A DNA stretch of 64,000 nt from Ciona intestinalis (Eukaryota > Chordata > Ascidiacea > Phlebobranchia > Cionidae), in contig NW_004190472.2 in assembly GCF_000224145.3 (NCBI RefSeq), forward strand, positions 186,001-250,000. The letters are read 5' to 3'. Below the pieces are notes generated by a model. That model searched no databases. It saw only the letters and a list, made by a program, of their open reading frames with translations, and was not told the DNA's origin. The stretch's first letter is position 1, and every line of letters starts with the position of its first letter. Made by a program: the position numbers and the translations under genes. Positions 21,701 to 56,488 of this stretch are shown one piece after another.

Positions 21701-24700
21701 CGATCAGGATATTTAGACATTATGTGCTAAAGGTGTTCCATAATTCCCCACATTACTATAGCATAGCGTAACGTAAATAATATTTATTTTCTCGAATACG
21801 ATAGTGAAGATTAATATAGTAGGGTGGGGGAAGATGGGACACCTTATCATTCCATTTTCTCGTCTTATTTGGTAGTAAACAAAAAACATTCAAAGAATTA
21901 TTAAACCGTATGGTCACGGCTCCCATAGACCGTTGTTTATTGTTTAAAACACGATCAGGATATTTAGATATTATGTGCTAAAAGTGTCCCATAATCCCCC
22001 ACATTACTATAACATAGCGTAACGTAAATAATATTTATTTTCTTGAATACGATAGTGAAGATTAATATAAAAAGTAACAAATTAAAGGGAAATAGTAGGG
22101 CGCAGGAGATGGGACACCTTTAGCACATAATAACCAAATATCCTGGTCGTGTTTTAAACAAATATCAACGGTCTATATGGTAGTTGTAAAGATACGATTT
22201 TATAACCATTTGAATTTTCTTTGTTTACTACTAATTTGAACGAGAAAATTGAATGAACATGTGTTCCATCTTCCCCTGCTCCACTATGCATATACTGCAG
22301 TATTTCGTAATTAACCATTTTAATTTTTTTATTAGGCACAAAAGCTTTTCGTGTTTTGTAAAAATGGGTCTTTCGTGAACTCGATAAAAATTAAATCAAG
22401 TGGTTCAAAATCCCTACACCCAATTAGTGCGACATCGACGAAAAAGAACAAGTTTTTGGTCGCATGCGGTGACGCTGTTTATAAATTCAGTCAAGGTGGA
22501 AAAATGACAAAGTACGTTGAATTGGTATCTGTAACATTCAAGACTTAACTAACTACAAACAAATAGTTAAGTAACGTAACTAGTACGGCACTGAAGGTAT
22601 ATGAAACAGAACACTCGTGTTATAACGAATGCCGTTGCCAGAATGCCACGCGAGGATAAGCAAGTTACCTACATACGTGGTAAATTTGTAAGCGGGCACG
22701 AGGTATATGAAACAGAACACCTATGTTATAACGACTGTCGTTGCATCGCCATGCGAGGATAAATAAGTTACATGCGTGGTATATCAAAATTACATACAGA
22801 ATATCAAAATGACATACATGTGTTAACTCATATTTAATCGGCATGGGGTGTATATAAAACATTACATTTGTGTGTTATAACGATTGTCGTTGCCCCGCAA
22901 CGCGAGAATAAATAAGTTACCTATACGCGGCAATTTGTAAGCGAGCCAAACGATGAAGTTTATGAAACAGAACACTCGTGTTATAACCACCTCGCCACGC
23001 GGGTACACCACATGCAGATAAACAAGTTATAGTAGGGTGGGGGAAGATGGGACACATTCAGCACATATTTTCCAAATATCCTGATCATGTTTTAAACAAT
23101 TAACAACGGTCTATGGGAGTCGTGGGGATAAAGTTTTATTATTCCTTTAATGATTTTTGTGTACTACCAAATTGGACAAAAAATAGATTGAAAAGGTGTC
23201 CCATCTTCCCCCCCACCCTACTATATATCCATTCATTCATTCATTAATCATATTTTCTTTCAGGAAATTTGGCAATGGTTACTTTTCTAAATGCTGTGGA
23301 ATTGTGACGGACCAGAGAAACGGGAAAATTATCGTCACTGATATTGAAAAGAGGTAACGAACGGTTTTCAACTTATTATATAGACCCAAATTTGTGATGT
23401 AAATTCTTAGCACAAAAGTGTTTTCGTAGTTTCCATCTTTTCATTTATCTTGACTGAAATAGAAAAGAAGCGCGAACAAGTATATTTATCCGTATAAACG
23501 TGATGTTATGCTGCGAATTTCATTTTACCTTTACTTCTCCTGTTTTCGATTTTGTACACCAGCACTTCGGGATGAATTCTTTTATTTGTTCATTTAAAAT
23601 TGCATTCTTGGTTTAATTCATTTATTAATTTCTTTCCACAGTTTCAACCAAGCATTTATTTATTCGTTCATTAATTTATTTCATTAAATTTAGATGTGTT
23701 TCAATTCACGCCGCGGACGGAGGTCTCGAACGAATATTCAGAGGCGGTGCTTCAGCAGCCGAGCTTGTCCATTCTAGAAGTGTAATGGGGGCAGCCGGAA
23801 TAAGCAGCGATCACGACTTGAGGCTGCAGACGCCTTACTTTACGTGTGTGGATCCGAGAAATGGGAATATTATTGTGTCCGATTGGGCTAGCAATGACGT
23901 TAAGGTAACCGGTTTAGAAATTCTCGTAGAAAATTTCTGGTAGATTGATTTTCGTAGCAACGAATTTCGACGTAAATTTTTGGATAGTGTCTTGGGGAAT
24001 AGCACGTAAAACGATAATGAAATAATTAATACCTGATTTCGTAGTAAAATTTAGTCTACTAAATTAATTTGACATGTCTATCCGCTTATATTTGCTCGGC
24101 GCCTTCGCGCAGCAGTAGTTGGGCGCTCATATCATAACGGAAGGATGCGGTCTGTTTGTTGCTTTGGGCAAGATATTTTACAGACATTGATTCAAACCAA
24201 AGAGATTAAAACCATTCAATGGTTTTAATCTCTTTGATTCAAACCACTGACACCTGGGTTTCGGGGTAATGAGCCAATCGGAGTCCAAATATCTATGTAA
24301 TACCAAGTATTAGAACCTCAGCCGTAAATACTAAAATAGAATATGTATATACTTACGTTAAAAAGCATTTTAAAAATATTTACCAACTTTTCCAATATAA
24401 CAGATTTTTGACCAAGATGGCGGATTTCTGGCTTGTATATTTTCTTGTTCTAAAGCCCAGCAGTCGGCTCCCTTCTCTCCTGGCCCAGTGGACACATTCT
24501 GCAACCCAGCTGGCGTATGTTGCGATGGGCAGGGGAACATATTTGTGGCTGATCATGGGCGACACCGTGTGGTCATGTTCGACAACAACTGGCAATTTGA
24601 AAAGTAAGTTTTTCAACCTTGATTTTTCGAATAGTAAATAAAAAATCCAATTATTTTAGAAATGCCTATATAATCGTCAATTTTATTTCTGTACTAGAGT

Positions 24701-24965
24701 AGACTGACAAATCAACGCACAAAACGACGTTGTTTTCCCCCAAAAGCCCAAATACTTTAGCATGCTAGGATTAATTTTATGCATTTCTTTCAATTTTAAG
24801 CAATAGACGAACTAATGATAAGTTTTAATATGTTTTAACTTTTACAGATTCGTTGCAACTAGTTTGGACGGAATACAAAATCCCTGGTCTGTTGTTGTTA
24901 GCGAAAATCGGCAGTTATTTCTGTCAGAATACTGGAGTAGGACAATCAAACTTTTTGCGTATTAA
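15747..24965 (+). CDS. TRIM-NHL protein (RING, two B-boxes, coiled coil, NHL propeller)
   Basis: Sixteen in-phase exons: 15747-15986, 16160-16263, 16699-16831, 17175-17264, 17582-17675, 18202-18407, 18616-18850, 19233-19334, 19785-20042, 20423-20698, 20991-21478, 22336-22511, 23264-23353, 23694-23904, 24404-24603, 24848-24965. They give 1006 residues. RING finger residues 18-58 have all eight ligands visible (C18, C21, C33, H35, C38, C41, C55, C58), which predicts E3 ubiquitin ligase activity. B-box 1 lies at ~118-160 and B-box 2 at ~183-220 (FCPNHPDEQICREICETC). A coiled coil spans ~221-385 and a Ser/Thr-rich linker 401-700. C-terminal NHL-type repeats (~705-1006) include GNIIVSDWASNDVKIF, GNIFVADHGRHRVVMF and RQLFLSEYWSRTIKLF. 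I see no filamin domain, so it is unlike TRIM2/3/71 and closer in layout to TRIM32-type proteins; orthology is undecided. AATAAA signals follow at 24976 and 25033. Confidence 0.9.
15996..16149. mobile_element. Family A MITE (copy 4) filling TRIM-NHL intron 1
   Basis: A ~154-bp internally shortened copy. Intron 1 is only 173 bp (15987-16159), so the element leaves about 10 bp on each side, carrying the donor GTATGTG and the acceptor ATATTACAG. Confidence 0.85.
16884..17061. mobile_element. Family A MITE (copy 5, right end missing)
   Basis: The left end (GTTGGTTAGGGGAAGATGGG) and interior are recognisable in TRIM-NHL intron 3. It breaks off after AAATGAGACGAGAAAACTG. Confidence 0.75.
17278..17420 (+). 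repeat. tRNA-derived SINE head
   Basis: A box-A-like TGGCTTAGAAG (17290-17300) is followed 25 bp later by a perfect box B, GGTTCGATTC (17326-17335), as in an internal Pol III promoter. The flanks do not fold as a full tRNA, so I call it a SINE head rather than a tRNA gene. It sits just after TRIM-NHL exon 4. Confidence 0.6.
17713..17834. mobile_element. Small palindromic MITE
   Basis: The terminal inverted repeats are long and slightly mismatched: TACACGGC, then TACACCTAAACTGCCCGG at the left, against CCGGCAGTTTAGGTGTAT, then GGCCGTGTA at the right. They are flanked by TAGGCC-like sequence on both sides, a possible target duplication. It lies in TRIM-NHL intron 5. Confidence 0.65.
17879..18053. 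mobile_element. Family A MITE (copy 6, degenerate)
   Basis: Recognisable from the CATTTGGTTATAA and AATAGGATCGG relics and the CCATCTTACCCCACAGTACT end; the left end is eroded. Confidence 0.6.
18890..19175 (-). repeat. SINE with one tail unit, minus strand
   Basis: Read on the minus strand it begins with a GCCGTGGCACAGTACTTGG head and continues with CCTTGGGCAAGACATTTAACG, a central block found in several copies here. It ends with one 98-bp tail unit. This copy links the tail repeat to the SINE body. It lies in TRIM-NHL intron 7. Confidence 0.7.
19375..19715 (+). repeat. SINE with two tail units, plus strand
   Basis: The head CCATGGCTAAGAGAATAGCG (box-A-like) is followed by a degenerate box B and then two 98-bp-type units (AGGCACGAGGTGCATAAACA and GGGCACGAGGTGAATGAAAC). 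It ends just before TRIM-NHL exon 9. Confidence 0.65.
20744..20933. mobile_element. Family A MITE (copy 7)
   Basis: Full-length copy occupying two thirds of the 292-bp TRIM-NHL intron 10. Its right end lies 57 bp before exon 11. Confidence 0.85.
21570..22011. mobile_element. Two family A MITEs in a tandem segmental duplication (copies 8 and 9)
   Basis: Copies at 21570-21760 and 21818-22011 are each followed by the same ~67-bp unique flank (CATAGCGTAACGTAAATAAT through GATAGTGAAGATTAATATA). The whole ~250-bp MITE-plus-flank unit was therefore duplicated in tandem, rather than by a second transposition. Confidence 0.85.
22094..22287. mobile_element. Family A MITE (copy 10)
   Basis: Full-length, more diverged copy (left end TAGTAGGGCGCAGGAGATGG) ending 49 bp before TRIM-NHL exon 12. 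Confidence 0.8.
22575..23015 (-). repeat. 98-bp tail array, ~4-5 units, minus strand
   Basis: Units read GGGCACGAGGTATATGAAAC, then TATGTTATAACGACTGTCG on the plus strand. They lie in TRIM-NHL intron 12 and are followed directly by a family A MITE. Confidence 0.75.
23030..23225. mobile_element. Family A MITE (copy 11)
   Basis: Full-length copy with near-perfect ends (TAGGGTGGGGGAAGATGGGA and CCCCCCCACCCTACTATAT), ending 38 bp before TRIM-NHL exon 13. Confidence 0.9.
24187..24246. repeat. Perfect 37-bp palindrome between direct repeats
   Basis: The arms 24199-24216 and 24218-24235 are exact 18-bp complements around one base. The palindrome lies between two copies of TTGATTCAAACC, inside a degenerate SINE in TRIM-NHL intron 14. 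Confidence 0.9.
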
Positions 24966-26624
24966 ACATATTCTGAATAAAATCACTTGCTTACTGTCGC
25001 TATTTATATTTTGTCGTATTTTTGGGCTAGTAAATAAAATGCACTAATTACATTTTGTATTTCAATATTTTCCTTTGTTTTTTTAATAAAATTAACGTTT
25101 TACGTACCAGAATGGCCGAAAAATACTATTTTACATTATAGCGAAAGTAAAAAGTATATATTTTTTGTTTGAAACTGTTTTTTTAATGTGTCACAAATTT
25201 ATTACGTGCCCCATTGGCCCTTTTGGTTATTACGTCACAATGCCGCAATAATTCGCCAGGCATTTTGCATATTATTGTAATTTGCATTTAAACAGCGAAA
25301 ATAACCGTTTTCTTACAGCAGTACATTTGTTTGTAGAAGCAAACTACAGGTAAAAGTCGGATATGTGAATTGATTCTTAAAAAAATCGAGTAAGGTCGTT
25401 TTTGCGATGTTATTCTCGCAACTATGAAAACTGTTATTTTTTATTTTTTGGCATAGTTCATTTTAACCTAACTAGGAAATTTAAATCGAGTAAATCACTT
25501 GGTAGTTTTTAGACTTTTGAGTCAACGCATGTCCGTATTTTCTGTAAGATAATTTTTCCATTTGACTTTTTTAACTTTGAATACTTTTTTCTATACATTT
25601 GATCAAAAGCGCCGGTTTAATTAAAAAAAAACAACATCCGTAACAGAATCGCTCCAAAAAGTAATATCGCAAAAATGGAATGTATAAACCAATGTCCAGA
25701 AATTGTGCCCCGCCTTAAATTTTATGAGATCTCTGTGACAGACAGGTTGCGACGCTTGAGGACGCGCTTTTCGAACTTTTGTTCTGCAGTCGCTTTAACG
25801 AGAATTGGTCGCGGCGAAGATCAAAGGGTTTTGTTTCGTGAACACAGAGACAATACGCTGTCCAATTATCGAATATATATCAAATAACAGCTGTAGCAAG
25901 GATACATAAATCATGTGCATAACTTGACAGTAATTATTTGTTTAGAAAGATTTAAAAAAAGAGAATGAAAATTTAAATTTCTGAACTTGATTTCGATGTG
26001 AACATGTTAGAATACATTATGCTTATTTAAAATATTAAATGCCTAATATAGTAGTAAAGTATGACTAAAAGTTGAAGGAATAAACACGTTCGGTTATTAT
26101 AAGTAGTTTAAGAATTAGAATGATACAAATGTAAAGTTAGAAGGTCAATTATAATTTGAACATATGATTTAATATTCTGCTTATTTAGATTAGTTTGTGG
26201 CCGATATAGCTAATTTTTGAGTTTTTTTTAAACTTTGCATCATATAGGAAGTACTTTTAATAAAACTGCTTTTGGAAATGTTTGTTAATTCTAATAGTTG
26301 CCTTAAAATATTCATTTTTGTTTTAAATTCGTTTCGTTCATGTATAAGTTATGTACACAGCTATATATAACATCCAATTACGTTTTGTGATTAGTAAGTA
26401 TCTAAATTACAAATTTTCTGATTAGTATTAAAAGCTAGTTTATCAATTTACTTTCTATATTTTATTGAAAATTAGTTTTTAATTACAGATGGTTTCATTG
26501 TAGGTGTTTCTCCAAATAACAAATAAGATCGTACCACAGCCCAATTAATTGTTCGTATTATGAAAACGCTTTGCTGATTCCAGTTGTGCAAAGGAAAGTA
26601 ACAAATTTGTTCGTTATTTAAACG
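24966..26624. other. Intergenic region between TRIM-NHL and GSK3
   Basis: AT-rich DNA free of the repeat families that fill neighbouring regions. An ATG-started 70-residue ORF at 25675-25887 lies in a relatively GC-rich patch and could be part of a GSK3 5' UTR exon or nothing; it matches no family I know. A pyrimidine-AG at 26583 (GATTCCAG), 42 bp before the GSK3 ATG, is a candidate acceptor for a 5' UTR intron or spliced-leader trans-splicing. Confidence 0.4.
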
Positions 26625-27848
26625 ATGCACGGAGCGCCCAAGACGACTCTAGGCAACATGAAAGGTAGCAGAGATAAAGAATCCAAAATCACGACAGTGG
26701 TCGCAACACACGGCCATGGACCCGACCGCCCCCAAGAAGTTGCCTATACCGACACCAAAGTCATTGGGAATGGCTCATTTGGTGTTGTATACCAAGCGAG
26801 GCTTATTGAAAGTAACGAGATGGTGGCCATTAAGAAAGTCCTACAGGACAAAAGATTTAAAAACCGCGAGTTGCAGATTATGAGGAAGTTAGACCACTGC
26901 AATATTGTGAGGTTGCGTTACTTTTTCTATTCCAGTGGAGACAAGAAAGATGAAATTTACTTAAATCTTGTGCTTGATTTCGTTCCGGAAACTGTATATC
27001 GTGTAGCAAGACAGTACAGCAAATCAAAGCAAACTATTCCTATTTTGTACGTCAAGCTTTACATGTACCAGCTTTTCCGTAGCCTTGCATACATTCATTC
27101 GCAGGGGACATGCCACAGGGACATTAAGCCTCAAAATCTCCTTCTAGACCCTGAGACAGCTGTTTTAAAGCTGTGCGACTTTGGAAGTGCCAAACAACTG
27201 GTTCGCGGCGAACCAAATGTCTCTTACATTTGTTCGCGGTACTACAGAGCACCTGAGCTCATATTTGGTGCCACGGATTACACCTCATCCATTGATGTTT
27301 GGTCTGCTGGATGTGTGCTCGCTGAGTTGCTGCTTGGACAACCCATCTTCCCAGGAGACAGTGGAGTTGACCAACTTGTTGAGATCATCAAAGTCCTCGG
27401 CACACCAACAAGGGACCAGATACGCGAGATGAACCCCAACTATACTGAGTTCAAGTTCCCGCAGATTAAAGCTCATCCTTGGTCCAAAGTCTTCAGACCT
27501 CGAACACCTCCAGAAGCGATAGCTCTTTGCAGTCGTCTCCTTGAATATTCTCCCGACAATCGCATTTCTCCCCTCGAGTCGTGTGCCCACAGTTTCTTTG
27601 ACGAGTTGCGCTTACCCAACACCAAGCTACCAAACGGCCGGTCCCTTCCACCCCTGTTCAATTTCACGGACAAGGAGCTGTCAATCAAGTCACCGCTGAA
27701 CAACATACTTATTCCCCTCCACGCAAGGAACGCCAACTCTGCTGGATCCACAGGAGATTATAGCATGGGAAACAGCATCGAAAACAACGGCAGCACTTCA
27801 GCAATTGGGGCTGGTGGTGTAATCGCTACATCAGCGCCACAACCCTAA
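26625..27848 (+). CDS. GSK3: Glycogen synthase kinase 3, intronless coding region
   Basis: 407 residues in one open frame, near-identical to vertebrate GSK3 through the kinase domain. GSK3 is a Ser/Thr kinase of the Wnt destruction complex and of insulin and developmental signalling, mostly cytoplasmic. Visible features are the glycine loop GNGSFG (49-54), the catalytic lysine K70 in VAIK, HRD at 164-166, DFG at 185-187 and the activating tyrosine Y201 in [13 protein letters not shown]. The docking groove and C-lobe ([15 protein letters not shown]) are intact. The N-terminus is short ([20 protein letters not shown]) and lacks the RPRTTSFAE block that carries inhibitory Ser9 in GSK3B. The coding region has no introns, unlike every other complete gene here, yet shows no frameshift or stop, so it looks functional. 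A polyadenylation-like AATAAA lies at 28115. Confidence 0.97.
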   Translation: MHGAPKTTLGNMKGSRDKESKITTVVATHGHGPDRPQEVAYTDTKVIGNGSFGVVYQARLIESNEMVAIKKVLQDKRFKNRELQIMRKLDHCNIVRLRYFFYSSGDKKDEIYLNLVLDFVPETVYRVARQYSKSKQTIPILYVKLYMYQLFRSLAYIHSQGTCHRDIKPQNLLLDPETAVLKLCDFGSAKQLVRGEPNVSYICSRYYRAPELIFGATDYTSSIDVWSAGCVLAELLLGQPIFPGDSGVDQLVEIIKVLGTPTRDQIREMNPNYTEFKFPQIKAHPWSKVFRPRTPPEAIALCSRLLEYSPDNRISPLESCAHSFFDELRLPNTKLPNGRSLPPLFNFTDKELSIKSPLNNILIPLHARNANSAGSTGDYSMGNSIENNGSTSAIGAGGVIATSAPQP

Positions 27849-29186
27849 CTTATGTTGTTTAGTACATTACGTTTGTTCATGTAATTAAACCTTCTTTGTG
27901 TTAGGGAATACATAGCCTTGACTTTGACCCTTTTGTGCCCGAATTCTTGTGTTTCTCAAAATTCACTACATTGCACTGTAAATTGAACCTTTATCTTTGC
28001 AAGTGTTACAAAATCCTCTATATTTATACAAAAGTAGTAAGTAAAAATTCACACTTATTTATTTCTATAAAATTACTTTATTTAAAAAGATATCTTCTAT
28101 AAATCTAGCTTTGAAATAAACTTCTCTAAAGCAAGAAGGGTACTTAAGGGTTAAACTGCTATACCTCCACACATCTCATTTTCTGTAGTGTATTTTCCAT
28201 GTACGAGCCAACACAAAGTTGTTACTTAGTTGGGATGAGGTCCATGTTGTACAAGTTGCTGGAGACTAACAAGCTTAACAGCATCTGCGTCGTATTATAA
28301 ATATGTTTTTTCTTGTAATGTAAATAGATATGGAATTTCTTTGCTGGCTTAATACATTCTTGTTTTATGTGTGTACACCTTGATGATGTACCTTTCCATG
28401 TAACAAAGCATTTTAAACCTTTTTATCTTGTTTGATTTTATGTAGTGGAGTACACTTTTTAACACCCTCGCAAACACAACTGCACGCTTTCAAACCAAAG
28501 CAGTAGCATTTCAACAAAACAAACTTATTTTAAACCATTTCCTCTACTCTATTTTAAAACCACGTAAAAATAGGAGATTTATTCAACTTGTTGTCAATGA
28601 ATTATCTCTTAGTAAATTTGAATTGTGTTATTTAACTTAAAACCTAGCGGTCATGATGAGAATATCAACCAAACTATACCAGCTGTCTCTACTATTTCGC
28701 AAGTTTACATCCAAACGCATGTACATACCTGCATTCAATTTCGAAAAGTAAGCACCAGCGTTTGCAATTGTTTCGCAAAAGAAATATCTTTCGAAAACCA
28801 ATCGACCATTTCTGGCCATTTTTGTGGCCACTACAAATTTTAAAATTTTCTACTATTAACTTGTTCTTTGTTCTTTTTTTAGTAAAATATTTGCGATGTT
28901 GTACGCAACACGTAATTGCTAATGTGCATGCCGTTGTAACGCTAGTTTTGTGGTGGTTTCCATGTCGACTGCGTATAAATGTCACAATGAAAACTGATGA
29001 TGAAAGTAAACTTTGTACGAGACAAAACTGGTCATTTTCCACCTTAAAAAATGATTTATCTTTAGTATTAATCGACTTTTACTGTCTCTCAAGTGTTTGC
29101 TTCAATTGACACATAGTTTACCTGTTAAATTGCGTGGTTTCGTATTTGACAGATTAACATAGGCTGTGTAACATTAGAAATATAGC
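27849..29186. other. GSK3 3' UTR and spacer before copine
   Basis: AT-rich, non-repetitive DNA with AATAAA at 28115-28120. ORFs here (28625-29109) are short, overlap on both strands and match nothing, so I regard them as chance. The copine promoter must lie toward the right end. Confidence 0.4.
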
Positions 29187-49822
<20,636 letters not shown>

Positions 49823-50187
49823 GCCTAGATGATGAACTGCTAAACTTGTGCGCCTGATTTTGAACAGCAATCAATGCCATATATCCTCTAGTAGCAGTAG
49901 CTCTTCAAGGGTAAACGAGTAATCCGAGTGAGCCTTTTTCTTTTTTTCCAGTTCAGTGTTTAATTTCTATGATCACTACCCTTTAATTCTTTGTGCACTA
50001 ATCGTGTATATATTCGTATGAAGTTTTGCAGTGCCATGCAACATGTGATATGTAAAACCAGGTTTAATATCGATCTGCCGATTTTTTTGAGTTTGTTTTA
50101 CCTGTAAAATTGAATTCGTTGGATCAGAGTTGTTTTTTTTTTTATTGAACTTATAATTACGTTTTTACGTTAGTACATGAGAAATAT

Positions 50188-50307
50188 TTGGGTGGGAGAA
50201 GACGGAATGCCTTTTTATTCTATTATTCTCGTCCCATTTCGTAGTAGACAGAGAGAACATTCAAAGAACTATAAAACGGTGTCCCATCTTACCCCACCCC
50301 ACTATAT
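50188..50307. mobile_element. Family A MITE (copy 20, internally deleted)
   Basis: Left end GGGTGGGAGAAGACGG, an AAAGAACTATAAAACGGT junction and right end GTGTCCCATCTTACCCCACC; about 70 bp of the interior is missing. Confidence 0.8.
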
Positions 50308-50754
50308 ATCACTCTTCCAAACGGAGAATAAGCACAATCAAACTGCGCAGTTTTGTTGCATCAATTTTCAATTTAAAGCCTTTTTACCATTAATATGTAG
50401 TCACATACATTGTATAGCATATAAGTTTCAATACCAATATCGTTTTAAGTAGTTATATATATTGCACTAATTGTGTTTTAGTTGTAAATTATTTTCCAAA
50501 AATTTTTTTATGAAGGTTTTTCATTCCTTTTGTTTTTTACCTAATCTCTGCAGTTGTATATGCAACATTGTGCGTGGATTATTGCGGGCATCGCTTTGTT
50601 TGGTACATGGTGTATCGTCCTTTGATATGAGTCTTCCAAATCGAAAGCAATCTTTTACTGTGTGTTTTACTTCATATTTAACCAAAAAATAAAAGCCCTT
50701 TCTGCAGGTATCGTATTGTAGTGTTGTTCTTAACCTTTCCTAGCTTATACCCGG

Positions 50755-51000
50755 CGCCGTGGCAAAGTGTTTAGCGCGCCGGCCTCTATAACCCAGAGGT
50801 CATGGGTTCAAGGCTCGTCGCTGCTACGATTTTGGGCGTATGTATCCTTGGGCAAGACACTTAACGTCGATTGCTCCAACCTAGTAGTCAGTAATAGGTT
50901 GTCCAAATTGTCTGCCACGTATATATGGAACTTATCCCCGCGTGGCCGGAAAACGACAGTCGTTATAACACGGGTGTTCTGTTTCATACCTGCTTACGTT
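50755..51000 (+). repeat. tRNA-derived SINE with best-preserved head
   Basis: Box A is TGGCAAAGTGTTTAGCG (50760-50776) and box B is GGTTCAAGGC (50805-50814), with tRNA-like spacing. The central block is CCTTGGGCAAGACACTTAAC plus ATTGCTCCAACC. One partial tail unit follows (CGACAGTCGTTATAACACGG). This defines the body to which the tail arrays elsewhere belong. Confidence 0.8.
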
Positions 51001-51842
51001 GAGTGTCTTGCCCAACTATACATACCCATTATGGTAGTAGCATGCCTCTGGGTTAGCGACGGACTCTCAATGTGAATAAATCAATGGAAATTATGCTGTC
51101 TCTTTGGCCACGGTAACGGAAAACGGAAAGTTTGCAAAAGTGAAAATGTTTAAAATAGTTCAACATTTAGTTAGAGTACTGTGCAGTAATAGTAAAACAC
51201 CCGTTGTTTAAACACGCTTATGGGTAAAATAATAGAATACTGTTCAGTTCAGTATTCTATGGTAAAATAGAAAAAAAGTACGTTTTGATAAAAAGGCATT
51301 GAGCCCAAGCTGGTGAATGAACTCTAACACCTAAAAATGCGTACTATATAACCCCCTCACAGTCGTAATAAAATTTGCGCATCACAAAAAATTTCCACCA
51401 CTTTTCAACAACATCTGTTCAAGGTACTTTCCCTAAGTTGAACTACGTCACGGCCCTGGGAAAAAAATAACCACGTGACCATTACGCCCCTGACTTTTTC
51501 TGGTAAAGAATGTCCTTATAAACCTTATGTAATAGTTTGCGTTTAATCCGTTAATGTATATTAGGTTAAGTTCCAGTATACCAGAGAATTAGCATTTCAC
51601 AAAGTTTTTTATAACACGGCGGTTCAACAACCGTTCGGCGTATTCGCAGGTAGACGATTTCTGCAAAATAAAGTTTATTCGTATAATTTGGCTCAGATAC
51701 ACCAACGGATAGTTTTTTAGTTAAAGCTTTCGCTCTATTTTACCAAACTGTATTTATTTCTAGCTTAGACATGATTAGGATTATTAAGTAAATGCGTTAC
51801 GGTCGCTTATTTAGTCGTAAGTTTTTATCATCAAGTCTTAGA

Positions 51843-55716
<3,874 letters not shown>

Positions 55717-56488
55717 GTTTTACGTAAAAACGGGCTGTAATAATTATTTTTGATTAAAAAATTAAACAATAATTATTAATTAAAAAATAAATGAGTTATT
55801 TTTAATCAAAAATAAAATAATTATTTTATGATTGAGCAAAAATCTTGTGTACTTTAAAAGTACAAATCATTTTAAGAAATTTTTATGCCTAGCATATCTA
55901 AGGTCGAGCCCTCATTTTATATCATTGCAAATAACAATATTGTGATGTATGCATGAACATGTGCCTAAACTGCATGTTGTATAGAAAACTTAGGTCAATT
56001 GGTTTTATAAGTTTTTAAAGTAGGAAATATTTGTATATGTCACTCAATGTCTGTGTTTACACATTTCACTGTTGCGTGGGGGTTCTGTTCTAAGAAATGT
56101 CATCTTTGTTTGTTTTTGTACTGCCATTATTTTATGTTACACCACTGCTGCATTTTTTTGTGTATAAAATTTGTATTGAATTGATCATGAGAGTTTTCTG
56201 AGGGTTGGGGTAACGGCCAAATCTGACCCAGGACCCCACCCATAATAGACAAAGTTTAAAATTAGTACTTTGGGGTAACCAAATCCACCAAGTGTATGAA
56301 GTGTAGCTTTGGCCTAAGTTCCATGTGGTAACCTAAAGTAATTTTAAAAATTCCATAGATTTTTCAATTAACAGATTTAAATTAATAATACAGTTTTGTC
56401 CAAAAACGCGTAAGCAACCAAATGAAATATTTAAAACACTGACATTCATAAACATATTGCATAGCAAGGTTTGTGGTGTTATTAAATT
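55717..56488. other. Convergent 3' ends of PRMT6 and tafazzin
   Basis: Holds an AATAAA at 55786 for PRMT6, and a family C repeat fragment at 56190-56330. A hairpin-forming AT stretch, 55739-55757 against ~55800-55825, is built from AATAATTATTTTTGATTAA and its near-complement. No ORF of note. Confidence 0.5.

Larger units (their letters stand above)
49823..51842. other. Copine 3' UTR and spacer before PRMT6
   Basis: Contains a shortened family A MITE (50188-50307), an AATAAA at 50688 that may end copine, a SINE (50755-51000) and a hairpin (51232-51261). The rest is AT-rich and unremarkable. The PRMT6 promoter is presumably in the last few hundred bases. Confidence 0.5.

Noticed and set aside
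27285..27751. Two minus-strand ORFs inside GSK3
   Set aside because: Shadows of a highly conserved kinase coding region; no homology.
28625..29109. Overlapping ORFs on both strands after GSK3
   Set aside because: AT-rich 3' UTR-like DNA, no homology, overlapping frames on both strands.
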